Source: Odiellus spinosus (Eukaryota; Arthropoda; Arachnida; Opiliones; Phalangiidae). From it: a stretch of 64,000 nucleotides of DNA. Numbering within the stretch: position 1 is the first letter of the stretch; every line of letters starts with the position of its first letter. The stretch spans positions 4,776,334-4,840,333 of the forward strand of contig OY987225.1 of the NCBI GenBank assembly GCA_963920705.1, written 5' to 3'. The translations under genes were made by a program, and so were the position numbers. Shown piece after piece: positions 9,252 through 20,238 of this stretch. The notes under the pieces were generated by a model. That model was not told the origin of the DNA, did not search any database, and was given only the letters and a program-made list of their open reading frames with translations.

Positions 9252-9491
9252 AATGACGGGCTGGCCCGGTACTCGGTACTCGAGCAACATCTGGCTAAGT
9301 TAAGTGTTAATAAGGACACGGTTATATACAGCAAGGGGCTGGAGAAGTGCGAGGAATTAGCGGCCTTGCTAAATGCACCCGTTATTAATCTAGAACAACT
9401 CGGTTGTGAAAAGTTCGGAAAATCTAAAATATGTTGCTCAATGCATCATATCTCTCCATCAAAGTGCGCGCGCGAATCGGTCAAATTTTAA
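9252..9491 (+). pseudogene. Coding fragment with LEKCEELAALL...INLEQLGC, unidentified
   Basis: Eighty codons ending in TAA 9489-9491. The composition is protein-like and richer in G+C than its surroundings. It contains TVIYSKGLEKCEELAALL, VINLEQLGC and a Cys/His cluster (CCSMHH, then C). This arrangement reminds me of short exonuclease-like genes found in arthropod mobile elements, but I cannot confirm that. The upstream part is one base out of frame. No ATG. Confidence 0.35.
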
Positions 9492-10060
9492 GGAGATTTC
9501 CTCCTAAACAATGAGGACTTGCTAAATATCTCGGTTGCCGATCTAGCAGATTCGGATGATGACTACATTTTTATGTAGGAATAAAATATATGTATAATTG
9601 TAAAAAATATAAACCAAAACATTATTAAAGCTTTTATAATTTTATTTTTGAAATTTTTAATTTTTATAAATTGGAATTTTTCGCTGCGGATTTCTTGAGA
9701 AGAAATTTTCAGTATACTGAGGGTAAGGGGAGGCTGGTGTATCATAATCCCTATAAAGTTTTCTAATATAAATTAAATGTGACACATATATAGAAACAAC
9801 TTTTCACGTACACTTAACCCCTTTTTACTTTCACTTTCACTTTACCCTTTTTACTTTTACTTAACCCTTTCACTTTCACATAACCCTTTTTACCTTTTTT
9901 ACTTTCACTTAACCCTTTCAGTCGTGACTAGTCAAAACTAATCATTTAATAATAACCCAAACTACGTTATGTTCAAATATCGAATTAAAATGATATCATA
10001 GAATAATCTAACTTTTCTCAAATCCATTTAAATAATTAATTATGATAATAATTGTATAGC
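9492..10060. other. AT-rich intergenic with a CTTTCACTTAACCC low-complexity tract
   Basis: No gene seen. From about 9800 to 9925, the words CTTTCACTT, TTAACCC and CCTTTTTAC repeat irregularly, making a strongly strand-biased tract. The rest is AT-rich. Confidence 0.6.
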
Positions 10061-10330
10061 TTACATAAATGCAAAATGTTCTTCGACAGCCTGCATGGGG
10101 ACCTCATCATCCTCCCCTTCGTCATGGTACCATGGTTCGTTTTCCAACTTCAATTCCTCCTCCTGGTTATTCTCCAGCTCCTCCACCACCTTCTCCTTCT
10201 CCTCCTTCAACTCCTCCAACACCTCCTCCTTCTCATCCTCCATAATGACATCCAGCATGGGGTTAAAACTAGCTAATTCATTCTCACTGAACAAAACGCC
10301 CCACACCAGTAACACAACGCATATATTCAT
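10061..10330 (-). CDS. Predicted secreted acidic coiled-coil protein, 89 aa
   Basis: Intact frame starting at ATG 10330 in a favourable AAAAAAATG context. Residues 1-16 (MNICVVLLVWGVLFSE) look like a signal peptide. Residues 30-65 are almost entirely Glu, Lys, Leu and Val in a heptad-like pattern (EVLEELKEEKEKVVEELEN), a likely coiled coil. The C-terminus is acidic with EDDEVPMQAVEEHF. The start is chosen because the frame upstream has no other ATG and this one gives the signal peptide. A TATA box lies about 85 bases upstream. No family is recognised, and low-complexity acidic proteins are easily over-called. A secreted effector or structural peptide is possible. Confidence 0.5.
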   Translation of the reverse strand: MNICVVLLVWGVLFSENELASFNPMLDVIMEDEKEEVLEELKEEKEKVVEELENNQEEELKLENEPWYHDEGEDDEVPMQAVEEHFAFM

Positions 10331-10411
10331 TTTTTTGTTTAGTAGCGTTTGGATAACTTTCGGCAATGTGTTTGAACGTGGGTGTGTGCAATAGTACTGG
10401 ACCAAAATTCG

Positions 10412-10418
10412 TTTTATA
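10412..10418 (-). promoter_or_regulatory. TATA box for the acidic secreted protein gene
   Basis: Minus-strand TATAAAA in CCCTATAAAACG, followed 20-25 bases later by TCCAGTACT, which resembles an arthropod initiator. Confidence 0.45.
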
Positions 10419-10423
10419 GGGAT

Positions 10424-10510
10424 GGAGATAGCTCAGACGGTCAATAGCTAGAGTCCGGGTTTAGGTACTTTTCATGTAAGATTTCCTGGTTTGTCTAGTT
10501 CAAATGACTA
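10424..10510 (+). other. Possible tRNA-derived (SINE-like) pol III promoter
   Basis: TAGCTCAGACGG (10429-10440) matches the tRNA A-box well. TAGTTCAAATGAC (10496-10508) is a weak B-box at a plausible spacing. No cloverleaf with paired acceptor arms is visible, so this is not called a tRNA gene. Confidence 0.25.
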
Positions 10511-11017
10511 TTGTAGGTTATTTTAGATCCTTATTCTATTTTAAGACTTACTTCCTGGTTATTTTATAATATATATTTTATTTTCCAGAAATAAACCAAA
10601 ATCGAGTTCACTGTTATTCATGTCAACAAAGTTGCGTTATTACGATTAAACCAACTCTGGACGTAACAGTTTACTTCTGTTTAAATTCACATTGTGTGTG
10701 TTTTAAATCCGCTGTTTATGTTAAATCGAGTGACTACGTATCACACATTGTACCTCAGAACTATATGCAAGAACTCCCAACTGTTTTTTTCTTTATACAT
10801 TGTGACGTGTTTAGTTGGAAACGTCTGCGTTACCAAACTCCGTGTTCGAAGTTTCCAACCCGAAAGTACGCGTGTGTATATCCAAAGAACTAAAAATTGT
10901 ATTCATCGTATCATTTCTTCGAAAAATGTGCAATTACAGAAAATCTAATTACGAAAGTACCCCGATTAGGTTCTTTATATCTTAGCAAATAGAAAACAAC
11001 ACGTTAAAAAATACCGA
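10511..11017. other. Region before gypsy pol; no clear 5' LTR or gag
   Basis: AT-rich. An AATAAA near 10590 followed by GAGTTCACTGTTATT and ending GGACGTAACA resembles the end of an LTR, but it does not match the LTR at 14710-14920 and no primer-binding site is seen. Short open frames here have no recognisable gag motifs. Confidence 0.4.
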
Positions 11018-14000
11018 ATGTTAAACTACAACTTAAGACAATTAATATGTACCGAAATGTTAAACAATTCACAAGGAGTAGCTCTGGAATTAACACCGCA
11101 TCTTAATAGGTATATCTCTACACCAATGGTGATTGATGGGCGAGATTGTGCCCAGCATATTCAATCAACCGAGTGTCATCTTGGTTTAATACATAAATAC
11201 TACGACAAACAAAGGTGGCGGTGTCAAAATATTAGAAAAACTGCACTCGTACTGGGATTCATATGCCATAGCGCCGCTGCTGCTCAAGGAGAAGAATCAA
11301 ATGTTTATTACATAGGAGTAATGCAACTAGTCGATGAGCTAAGCACTGAGAAACCGCCAACTGAATGGTTTCAAGAATTAACTTTGAATGGAAACAAAGT
11401 AACTGTCAAACTAGATACAGGGGCGCAAGTTAGTATCATCCCTGAAGGAGTGTTCAACAAATGGAGAATTAAACCCACTATCAAGAAGACTGCGCAAAAA
11501 GTGCAAACCTACAGTGGTATGTGTGTACCAATTACTGGACGTTGTACACTGGCAACTAAAATATCAAACACAATGATAGCTGAAAAGCCCTTGAACTTTC
11601 TAGTAACCTCCCTAGATTCGGTTCCCATTCTGGGATTACAATCATGCGTTTGTTTCGGACTCCTACAAAGGCAATATGATACTAATGGACTTCAACTTTC
11701 TACCTTGAACACACTTCCGATTGAAATATCACCTGCACAGGACACACCTCAAGATATAATTCGTGAATTTAAAGATGTTTTCACTGGAACTGGACGATTG
11801 GATAGAGTCGTGAAAATTCATCTGAAAGAAGACGCTATTCCACACGTTTCAGCCGCTAGAGAAATTCCATTAGCTCTCCATGATAGAGTTAAAGCGGAAT
11901 TACAGAGAATGCTCAACGAAGGCATAATAGCAAAGGTAGAAAAGCCCACTGAATGGGTCAGCGCTATAACAATAGTAGAAAAGCCTTTAAAAACTACGGA
12001 CGCGACCGGCTTAATTCATAAACATAATAATACTGACAAGAACGATGGATCGAAAATAAGAATCTGCCTTGATCCAAGACCACTAAATGGAGCGATAAAG
12101 AGACCCCATTACCCAATTCCTAGCCCAAACAAGCTATTCGCCAACTTTCAAGGTTGCAAAGTATTTACTCTTCTCGATGCGAAGAATGGATTTTGGCACC
12201 TCCCTTTAGATGAAAACTCGTCTTATTTGACAACATTTGCAACGCCATGGGGCCGTTATCGTTTCCTCGTTTTACCATTTGGTTTGGTGAACGCACCGGA
12301 AGAATTTCAACGAGCGATGGAAGAGATTTTTGAATCCGAACCACAGGTTAATCCATACTATGATGATACCCCATTGGGATCAAAAGATATCGCAGAACAT
12401 TGTCAACTTTTACGACGTACTTTAACTATTGCTCGTAAAAATAATTTGAAATTCAATCCTGACAAGCTACAATTAGCTAAACCATCGATCACGTTTCTTG
12501 GACACGAAATTACAGAGAATGGTATTACACCTCATCCCTCCAAGGTAAAAGCTATCCTTGAATACGCCACACCGACATGTCCCGCTGATCTTCTACGTTT
12601 TCTTGGAATGGTTACGTACCAATCAAAATTTACTCCGAATCTTTCTGAAAAGACTCATGCGCTACGTCAGCTATTAAAGAAAGATACAACATGGCTTTGG
12701 GATGAAAATGTTCAAAGAGACTTTCAATTACTGAAGAAAGCATTATCTGAATCTCTTTGTCTGAAGCTTTTCGACGCGTTAAAACCCGTAACAATAGCGG
12801 TTGACGCCAGTAAAAATGGCCTTGGAGCCCATTTGATCCAAGAAGAAGGAACCGTAGCCTATGCATCCGCCGCCTTAACGACAACGCAGCAAAACTACGC
12901 TCAAATTGAGAAGGAGATGCTTGCTGTTATATTTGGACTAGAGCATTTTAATTATTATACATATGGGCGACATGTAGAAATTCGTACGGACCATAAACCT
13001 CTTCTTGGATTGAGCAAAAAGCCCTATGATACAATATCACCGAGATTACAGAAGCTATTTCTCAGAATAAACAGATACAACGTAACGTTGACCTACGTAC
13101 CAGGGAAAGATCTGGTAATTGCTGATGCCCTATCTCGAGCCCAGCTAAAGGACGTTCTATTTGAAGTTCCTCTTGACCAACTTACTCCAGCAAAACTCTG
13201 CCTTTTAGTACAAGCATCGCCAGCTAAATGGACTGCCCTCTCTGAAGCTACCGCAGCTGATCCAACTCTGCAGGATGTACTAGAATACGTACGACAGGGA
13301 TGGCCGGAGAATAAAAACAACGCTAAAATTACAACGCGTGCCTATTGGCATTGTAAAAATGAACTACATATGACAGATGAAGGTCTTCTTTACCGAGGCC
13401 AACGTTTAGTCGTACCTAAGAGTGCTCAAGCTGAACTCTTGAACAAGTTACACATGGCACATCGAGGAATAGTAGCTACTAAAGCTAAGGCAAGAGAGTA
13501 TTTGTATTGGCCAACTCTAAATAGTGACATGGAAAAGTTTGTGTCCAAGTGTCGACTTTGTCAGGAGTATCAACACTCAAATCAGCATGAACCACTTTTG
13601 AACCGAGAACTCCCCACTCGCCCTTGGGAAAAAGTGGCTTGTGACTTTTTTGAACTCCATGGTCAGCATTACCTTTTAATAATTGACTATTTTTCGAAAT
13701 ATATTGAGATCCAACACATGCACGGCACGACCGCTCCTGCTGTTATTAACGTTCTTAAAGCTATATTCGCTCGACATGGAATTCCGGAGGAATTCATATC
13801 TGATCAAGGTCCACCATTTAACTCTGAACTTATTGGCAACTTCTTTCAAGAATGGAACGTACTGCATAATAAAACTTCTCCTTACTAGCGCGATCCAATG
13901 GTCAAGTCGAAAGGGCCGTACAGACAATGAAACAATCCCTAAGAAAAGCTCTTGAAGATGGCAAGGATCTCCATTTAGTCCTTTTAGATTATAGAATCAC

Positions 14001-14652
14001 ACCGACAAATGGACTACAGTCCCCAGCAGAGCTTCTCATGGGTCGACGTTTACGCACATTCATACCGAGTCATCCCGATAAACTCCAACCAATGTTTGAT
14101 ACGCGACAGGCTCAACAGGAATTGGTTCAACGTCATAAAAGACAAAAGAAATATGCCGACGTTGGTACACACCCCCTTGAAGAACTGCAAGAAAATTCAC
14201 CTGTTTGGTTCAAACAAAACCCCCGGGAAAAATGGACGCAAGGGACTATTGTCAAAATAGGACCTGGAAAGCGCTCTTACGCTATAAAATCGGTTGACGG
14301 ACGGATATTTACTCGAAATCGATTTCATATTCGTTTAGACAATACTGATCGAGCTAAATCGCCTACCTTACTTACTAAAGATCGCAGAGTTTATGAGAAA
14401 CCAGAAATTAGACATACTGTAGGGAGAACCGCTGAAGACTATTATCCTACTGTTCAAGACTCAACTCCAACTGTTCCAGTTGTACCACCACAATCAAGTA
14501 CTAATATAGTTCCTTTAGCGATCCCTAGCACTTCAACAACAAAATAGAAAACCTCATCATCCTATTACAGAACCCAAGAGACTACTAACACGACTACACG
14601 CTCTGGAAGAACAGTCAAGAAACCTGTTCGATATGAAGCAAAAAACTTTTAA
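11018..14652 (+). pseudogene. pol: Ty3/gypsy pol polyprotein (protease, RT, RNase H, integrase), two lesions
   Basis: Long frame 11018-13888, then continuing in another frame to 14652. Domain order: aspartic protease with KLDTGAQVSIIP near 11410; reverse transcriptase with IRICLDPRPLN near 12060 and the catalytic YYDD near 12357; RNase H with AVDASKNGLGAHL near 12800 and TDHKPL near 12990; integrase zinc-binding HHCC (HMAHRG, then CRLCQEY) near 13450-13575; and a DDE core (ISDQGPPFNSE near 13798). A one- or two-base deletion at 13886-13890 causes a stop inside the integrase core, and a further in-frame TAG stands at 14545-14547. The C-terminal end is TRSGRTVKKPVRY. No gag is recognised upstream. 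Few lesions, so a fairly recent insertion. Confidence 0.93.
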
Positions 14653-14709
14653 ATATTTTCTTTAATAATGTTTAGACTCTAAAATAAAATAAAAAAATAA
14701 AAAATGGCG

Positions 14710-14920
14710 TGTTATATATCTATATTTATGTTGTATTTAAAAGGTTTAAATATAGAAGGCGCCACCTCAGTCATAAAATAAGGACTGAAGGACGCCCTCT
14801 CGCTCTTAATAAAAACATTTCTAATCCAACACTCAAGCCAGCCTCACGCCTCTTTATTTGTCGCTGAAAACTTAAGTAAAATATGTTAGCCTAGAGTTAA
14901 CCCTAAGACAAAACATAACA
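14710..14920 (+). repeat. 3' LTR of the gypsy element
   Basis: 211 bases starting TGTTAT and ending ATAACA, preceded by an A-rich, T-free purine-rich tract ending AAAAATGGCG (polypurine-tract-like). The next base resumes coding sequence of another gypsy element, which fixes the right boundary. No matching 5' LTR is seen in the window. Confidence 0.7.
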
Positions 14921-16731
14921 AGTTCCTAAGAAGGAAGGAGGGTGGCGCATATGTATAGACTACAGAGCTTTTGAATAAATTAACAAAAAAGGATCCGTAT
15001 CCCTTACCTGATATAGCTGGTATTTTATTTGATCTAAAAAAACCTTCGATTTATAAGTACTTTAGACTTACAATCAGGAAAATATTCAGGTTCCTATGGA
15101 ACCTAAGAGCCAACTTAAGACTTCTTATGTTTCACCCTTTGGGAAATTTGAATACTTATAGTTATGCTATTCGGACTATGTAACGCCCCGACAACTTTTC
15201 AGAAAGCTGTCGATACCGTCTTTAGGGACAAGGCGGGATTAAATATTGCAGTTTATTTAGATGATTTAGTTATAGCCTCAAAATCCTGGGCCGAACATCT
15301 TCGAGCCCTCGAGTACGTCTTCCGTAAACTACAGTCAGCAGGTTTTACACTGAATATGTAAAAGTGCTTTTTCGCACGAAACAAAGCATTAATTTTAGGA
15401 CATATAGTGGATGAAGAAGGCGTACATATAAATCCAGACAAAACAGCAGTAATCAAATCTTTACCTCGACCTTTTAATGTTAAGTCCCTACAGAGGTTTC
15501 TAGTTTTTATGGGTTGGCATAGTCGCTTTATACCTAGGTATGCAGAATTAGCTGCACCCCTATATAAATTAAAAAGAAAGAAAGTACCCTGGCATCGGTC
15601 CGAAGACTGCGAACGGGCATTCCAGGGATTAAAGGAAGCAGTTTTAGGAATAGTAACAAACGCATTATATCATTATGATCTGCCGAAACCTTTGTATTTA
15701 ACCACTGACGCTAGTAAGATAGCGATAGGAGCAACTGTTTCTCAAAAAGATGGTCCCCTAGAATATCCTTTAGTATATGGGTCGCGTTTATTAAACCAGG
15801 CAGAGTAAAATTATTCTACCTATGAACAGGAGTGCCTTGCTATATTTTGGGCTGTTAACAAATATAGGCATCTTTTAGATGGACGTGAATTCATAGTAAT
15901 TACGGATCAGAAATCACTCCGGTGGTTGTTTTCACAAAATGAGCCTACAGCTAGAATAGCTAGGTGGGTTATGTTGCTCCAGTCCTTTAGTTTTGAAATT
16001 CATTATCGGAAGGGAGTAGAAATGTAGTTGCTGACTACTTGTCAAGGGACGCCTCGGTACCAGTAGTACTAGGAGCTATTACCTTGAACTCTAGCATTTT
16101 ACGGGCACCCCCACCTTTACTAATGGACACATTCTCATTAGATGATATAAAGAGAGAATAACACACAGATCCTGACACCTTACAAATTACTGCTCTCATA
16201 CTTACAACTCCAAATATCCAAAGGATATACGTGTTATTGGATGGGATATTATACCGAAAAGCTTGGGGACATAACCCCAGAAAACTATTCTTACCAAAAG
16301 CGTTAAGACCAAAATGGCTACAATAGACGATTCCATAAAGTTTGACTATGTCCCAACCTTGAAAAATGCTAACATCTTCCGTAGAAACGGGTTCTATTTA
16401 ACGGCTATTTTTGTTAATTTCAAGTTGGAAAAAGTATAGAAAAACCTATACTTTGTACCAACCCTGAAAAAACGCTAAATTTTAAATATAAACGGGTGCT
16501 TTTTAACGGCTATTTTATCTGTTTCTACAATCTTGTATATGTTACTTTATAGAACCATCTATTATATCATACACATTTAGTGTCAGGACATAAAGGACGT
16601 GATAAAACCTACGAATCCATAGGATTCAGATTTTATTGGCCTACCTTGAAACCTGATGTAACTCAATTCTTAGCCACCTGTCTCATATGTCAACAATACA
16701 GAGTAGGAATAGGAAGACCCCAGGACTCATG
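14921..16731 (+). pseudogene. pol: Older Ty3/gypsy pol fragment (RT, RNase H, integrase N-terminus)
   Basis: Begins inside RT at VPKKEGGWRICIDYRA exactly where the first gypsy element's LTR ends, then KDPYPLPDI near 14995, FGLCNAPTTFQKAV near 15170, catalytic YLDD near 15253, HIVDEEGVHINPDK near 15400, RNase H (LTTDASKIAIGA near 15705, TDQKSLRWLF near 15905), VVADYLSRD near 16025 and an integrase zinc-binding end (LVSGHKGRDKT, CLICQQY) near 16580-16700. In-frame stops at 15359-15361 and 15806-15808, several frameshifts, and a MITE at 16326-16559. It is a different gypsy family from 11018-14652: sequence and YLDD box differ. The integrase core is absent. Confidence 0.9.
16326..16559. mobile_element. 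234-bp MITE with TA target duplication
   Basis: Ends GACGATTCCATAAAGT (16326-16341) and its inverted counterpart ACTTTATAGAACCATC (16544-16559), matching at 13 of 16 positions, with TA on both sides (16324-16325, 16560-16561). It splits the older gypsy pol. Inside, a ~65-base motif containing CCAACC(T/C)TGAAAAA and TTTAACGGCTATTTT occurs twice in direct orientation. Non-coding; probably mobilised by a Tc1/mariner transposase. Confidence 0.65.
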
Positions 16732-16857
16732 ACTTCAAATATTACCAACCATCTGTGGGATTTAGTTAGTGTAGGTACTACTACAATTGAATTATTGCGA
16801 ACCTACCTCGATGCTGTTCGTATAGATACAGTAGCGATTAGACCAACCTGAAAATCT

Positions 16858-17178
16858 TTGAATTCAGAGATGACTGTAAAATGTTTCATTCTACGCTCTA
16901 CAACCCCTAGCCAGAGAGTTCTGGATGCGTCTGCCTGGCCAACTGGAATATCGTGCCACAAATTATCATACTCACACCAAGGCTCTCCTGCCAAAGTATG
17001 GGGAGAAAATACTGACGAAATTGCAAAGACTCTTGGTAGCCAAAACAAATATAAGTATTACCTATCAAATTGTCCAGTTGAGATAACATCCGTACAGATT
17101 CAAGAACACCTCAAATCACTGGGGGTATTAAATTCTGACATTATCCCCAATGTGCTTGGAATCAAGCCTTTATTATAG
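16858..17178 (+). pseudogene. LINE ORF1 C-terminal fragment
   Basis: Open stretch of about 100 codons with VLDASAWPTGISC near 16920 and SVQIQEHLKSLGVL near 17090, then TAG. The pattern of a short aromatic DxxxWPxG motif followed by a helix resembles the C-terminal part of ORF1/gag-like proteins in CR1/Jockey-type LINEs. The endonuclease fragment of a LINE follows in the same orientation about 220 bases later, which supports this reading. No start codon belonging to the full protein is present. Confidence 0.5.
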
Positions 17179-17384
17179 AGTGCCCAAGATCGCAGGACAC
17201 AAGCATATTAAAACTGGAAAACTGGCCTATGCCATACAAAATTAAACGATTTCGTACAATATTCCAGTAAGATATTGAATGATGAAGTCTGACTAGTTAA
17301 TGTTGCTACGATACCCTCTACAAACGGAAAACCAACTAGTGAAATTGACCCACCAAGAAAAAATAAACAAACTATATTAACTAC

Positions 17385-17625
17385 AAGTAAAACAAAAAAG
17401 GGAATCAGGATAGGTCATGTTAATGCCAGGAGTCTCGTTTTACATCACCTTGAGATTCAACTATTACTAGAACTTCATAACTTAGACATTTTTTGTATAT
17501 CCGAAACATGGCTTACTCCTCTCCTGCCAAACTTCTTGGTCAGCATTCCTGGTTTTGGTATCTTGAGAAAGGACCGCTAGGGAACGACAAGAGGCGGGGG
17601 CATCCTAATATATTACCATTTAAAT
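17385..17625 (+). pseudogene. LINE ORF2 endonuclease N-terminal fragment
   Basis: Reads IRIGHVNARSL, then LDIFCISETWL near 17490 and GGGILIYY near 17596, the first conserved blocks of apurinic-like endonucleases in CR1/Jockey-type LINEs (the N of NARS and E of SETWL are active-site positions). An in-frame TAG interrupts it near 17578 and coding stops at about 17625. The rest of the endonuclease and the beginning of RT are missing; the RT part resumes at 20226. Confidence 0.8.
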
Positions 17626-17820
17626 ATCTAATCGGTGTAAATTTATCAAATTAGTCTTAAAATATCGCCCGAAAAATATCTGGAATCATTAGAAAATAAA
17701 TCTGAAAGGTAAGTCTCTTACAAAAAATATAAATCCCAAAGAATAACATTAAGTTTCAATTTCTCCGCCTTAAAAGTACTCTACTTTTTAAAAATGAGTG
17801 AAATTCCGAACGACAATAAG
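17626..17820. other. AT-rich non-coding stretch
   Basis: No gene or repeat seen; separates the LINE endonuclease fragment from the tandem array. Confidence 0.5.
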
Positions 17821-18620
17821 GAAGGTATTAACATCAAAAATAATGAAAAAATTAATTGGAATTTAGTTTAAAGGGTAATGGAAAATTATAAAGATTTCAC
17901 TGCGGCTGTCGGAGGTATTAACATCAAAATTGATGAAAAAATTTATTTAAATTTGGTTTAAAGGGCAATGGGGAAAATATAAAGATTTCACTGCGGCTGT
18001 CAGAGGTATTAACATCAAAATTGATGAAAAAATTAATCTAAATTTGGTTTAAAGGGCAATGGGGAAAATATAAAGATTTCATTGCGGCTGTCGGAGGTAT
18101 TAACAACAAAATTTATGAAAAAAATTATTTTAATTGGGTTTAAAGGGCAAAGGTAAAAATGTAGAAATTTGACTAAATCAAGTGCGGCTGCTGCAGCTTT
18201 TAACATCAAAAATTATGAAAAAATTAATTTTAATTGGGTTTAAAGGGCGATGGAAAAATGTAGAGATCTGACTGAATCAAGTGCGGCTGCCGCCGCTATT
18301 AACATCAAAAATTATGAAAAAATTAATTTTAATTGGGTTTAAAGGGCAATGGTAAAAATGTAGAAATTTGATTAAATCGCCGCAGCTATTAACATCAAAA
18401 ATTATGAAAAAATTAATTTTAATTGGGTTTAAAGGGCAATGGTAGAGATCTGACTGAATCAAGTGAGGCTGCCCCAGCTATTAACATCAAAAATTATGAA
18501 AAAAATTATTTTAATTGGGTTTAAAGGGCAATGTTAAAAATGTAGAAATTTGACTAAATCAAGTGCGGCTGCCGCAGCTATTAACATAAAAAATTATGAA
18601 AAAATTAATTTTAATTGAAG
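17821..18620. repeat. Tandem array, about nine units of ~90-101 bp
   Basis: Each unit carries TTAACATCAAAAATTATGAAAAAATTAAT, given here only by its first 20 bases TTAACATCAAAAATTATGAA, then TTGGGTTTAAAGGGCAATGG, then GATTTCACTGCGGCTG or close variants. Unit starts fall near 17827, 17917, 18008, 18099, 18199, 18298, 18388, 18480 and 18580. Early units (about 91 bases) differ from later ones (90-101 bases) in the GCGGCTG-linked part. Non-coding. Confidence 0.85.
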
Positions 18621-18653
18621 TTTACAATAAAATGTAAGACTGAAGGAACAGAT

Positions 18654-19853
18654 ATTATATCAAAAATGTCTTTGCGAACAAAGACCCAGAAGGACACGTT
18701 ATGATTTCGGAAGGCTGAAGCGACAGATATTATATCAAAAATGTCTTTGTGAACAAAGACCCAGAAAGATCTGTTATGATTTCAGATGGCTGAAAGGACA
18801 GATATGTTAAATTTTCTTTTAAAACGTAAAATTTAATTATAATCGCAATCTGACAGGATTTAGAGTCTAATTTCAAAACAACTGATTTTATTCACTCGCA
18901 AATATTTAAGAAAAAATATAACAGGCGATTTTCTCCCATTGACCCTTAACATTAAATTTGGCTTAATTATTTTTCAGGGATTACGTGTCAGCCAAAATAA
19001 AATTTTTCGTTCGATAGAAAAGGTTGGGTATTCTAACTTTCGACTTAGTCGTAAATTCATTCACCGAGATTTAAGTATATTTCAGACACATTTTTTTATT
19101 TTTACTTTGAATTACTATTCGTTAAAGACCGCACGCTATCCCGAAACCAGGGATTACTCAACGTCGTTGTTTCAAAGGCCATATCTGCTCTAGAATGGGT
19201 ACTATTAAAAAGCTCTTTATTTATGTCCTCGATATGTAAACAAACTAAGGTTGTGAGATATGTGGCTTTAAAGGGGCTATACGCTAATCATGGATACTTT
19301 CTTTAACTATATGTATTTCGATAATTAGTATTCTTAAATTTTAATTGACGAATACTCGAATACCGACCTGGAAATTCCGTTAAAACTCGGTTAAAACTAC
19401 TTAAATAAATAATGTTTTATTATATCTCCTCGACTTTAGTCAAGGAAATTCGTTCATATTGCATTATTCGTGCTGAAATAAGGAGTTTATATAGAATAAA
19501 AATTCGCTGTATTTTAGTCCCAATTTAGGTGATCTCTTTCAAGGGAATCATAAAATAAAATTATAAGGTTTTCCTCGAAGAAAAATAACTACGAATAATT
19601 TAAAAGGCCTATCTTTTTGGAAATTTGCCCCCTTTAAAATCTCATTTGACTGCTCAATTTGTTACGGTCAACGTCGTCTGCTAAGCTAGAAAACAAGGTG
19701 AGTACAAAGGGGCTTTAAAAAACGCAAATAGTCCCTATAAGATACTCATTCTTAAAAACCGGTGAGTATTTTTAACGATCTGTTGAAGTACGAGTCGTGA
19801 CAATTTGGGGTTAAAAAAAAGTGAACTCACATTATACTAAAAAAACATTATAC

Positions 19854-19884
<31 letters not shown>

Positions 19885-20238
19885 CAATACACGTTTTCCC
19901 TGAAAAATAATTAAGCCAAATTTAATGTTAAGGGTCAATGGGAGAAAATCGCCTGTTATGTTTTTTCTTAAATATTTGCGAGTGAATAAAATCAGTTGTT
20001 TTGAAATTAGACTCTAAATCCTGTCAGATTGCGATTATAATTAAATTTTACGTTTTAAAAGAAAATTTAACATATCTGTCCCTTCAGCCCGCGCTTCAGC
20101 CATCTGAAATCATAACAGATCTTTCTGGGTCTTTGTTCACAAAGACATTTTTGATATAATATCTGTCGCTTCAGCCTTCCGAAATCATAACGTGTCCTTC
20201 TGGGTCTTTGTTCGCAAAGACATTTTTGATATAATTTA
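18654..20238. mobile_element. Fold-back-type element with ~330-bp terminal inverted repeats
   Basis: 18654-18978 and 19893-20238 are inverted copies: each holds two ~75-base direct repeats (ATATCAAAAATGTCTTTG, then CAAAGACCCAGAA, then TTATGATTTC), then GTTAAATTTTCTTTTAAAAC, then TTGACCCTTAACATTAAATT. The ~915-base centre has no gene; it includes an A-tract of about 30 bases near 19852-19882. The right end abuts LINE reverse-transcriptase coding sequence directly. The left end abuts the ~95-bp tandem array, which may be part of the same element. Confidence 0.75.
18979..19892. other. Spacer between the inverted repeats
   Basis: AT-rich; no coding or structural signal except an A-run near 19852-19882. 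Confidence 0.6.

Noticed and set aside
10095..10394. Plus-strand Ser-rich frame opposite the acidic gene
   Set aside because: Mirror of Glu-codon repeats; no TATA or suitable start, and the minus strand has a signal peptide and promoter.
13676..13955. Overlapping frames near the gypsy integrase break
   Set aside because: Shadows of the integrase core in other frames.
18939..19193. Plus-strand frame in the fold-back spacer
   Set aside because: Starts in the inverted repeat and has no protein-like features.
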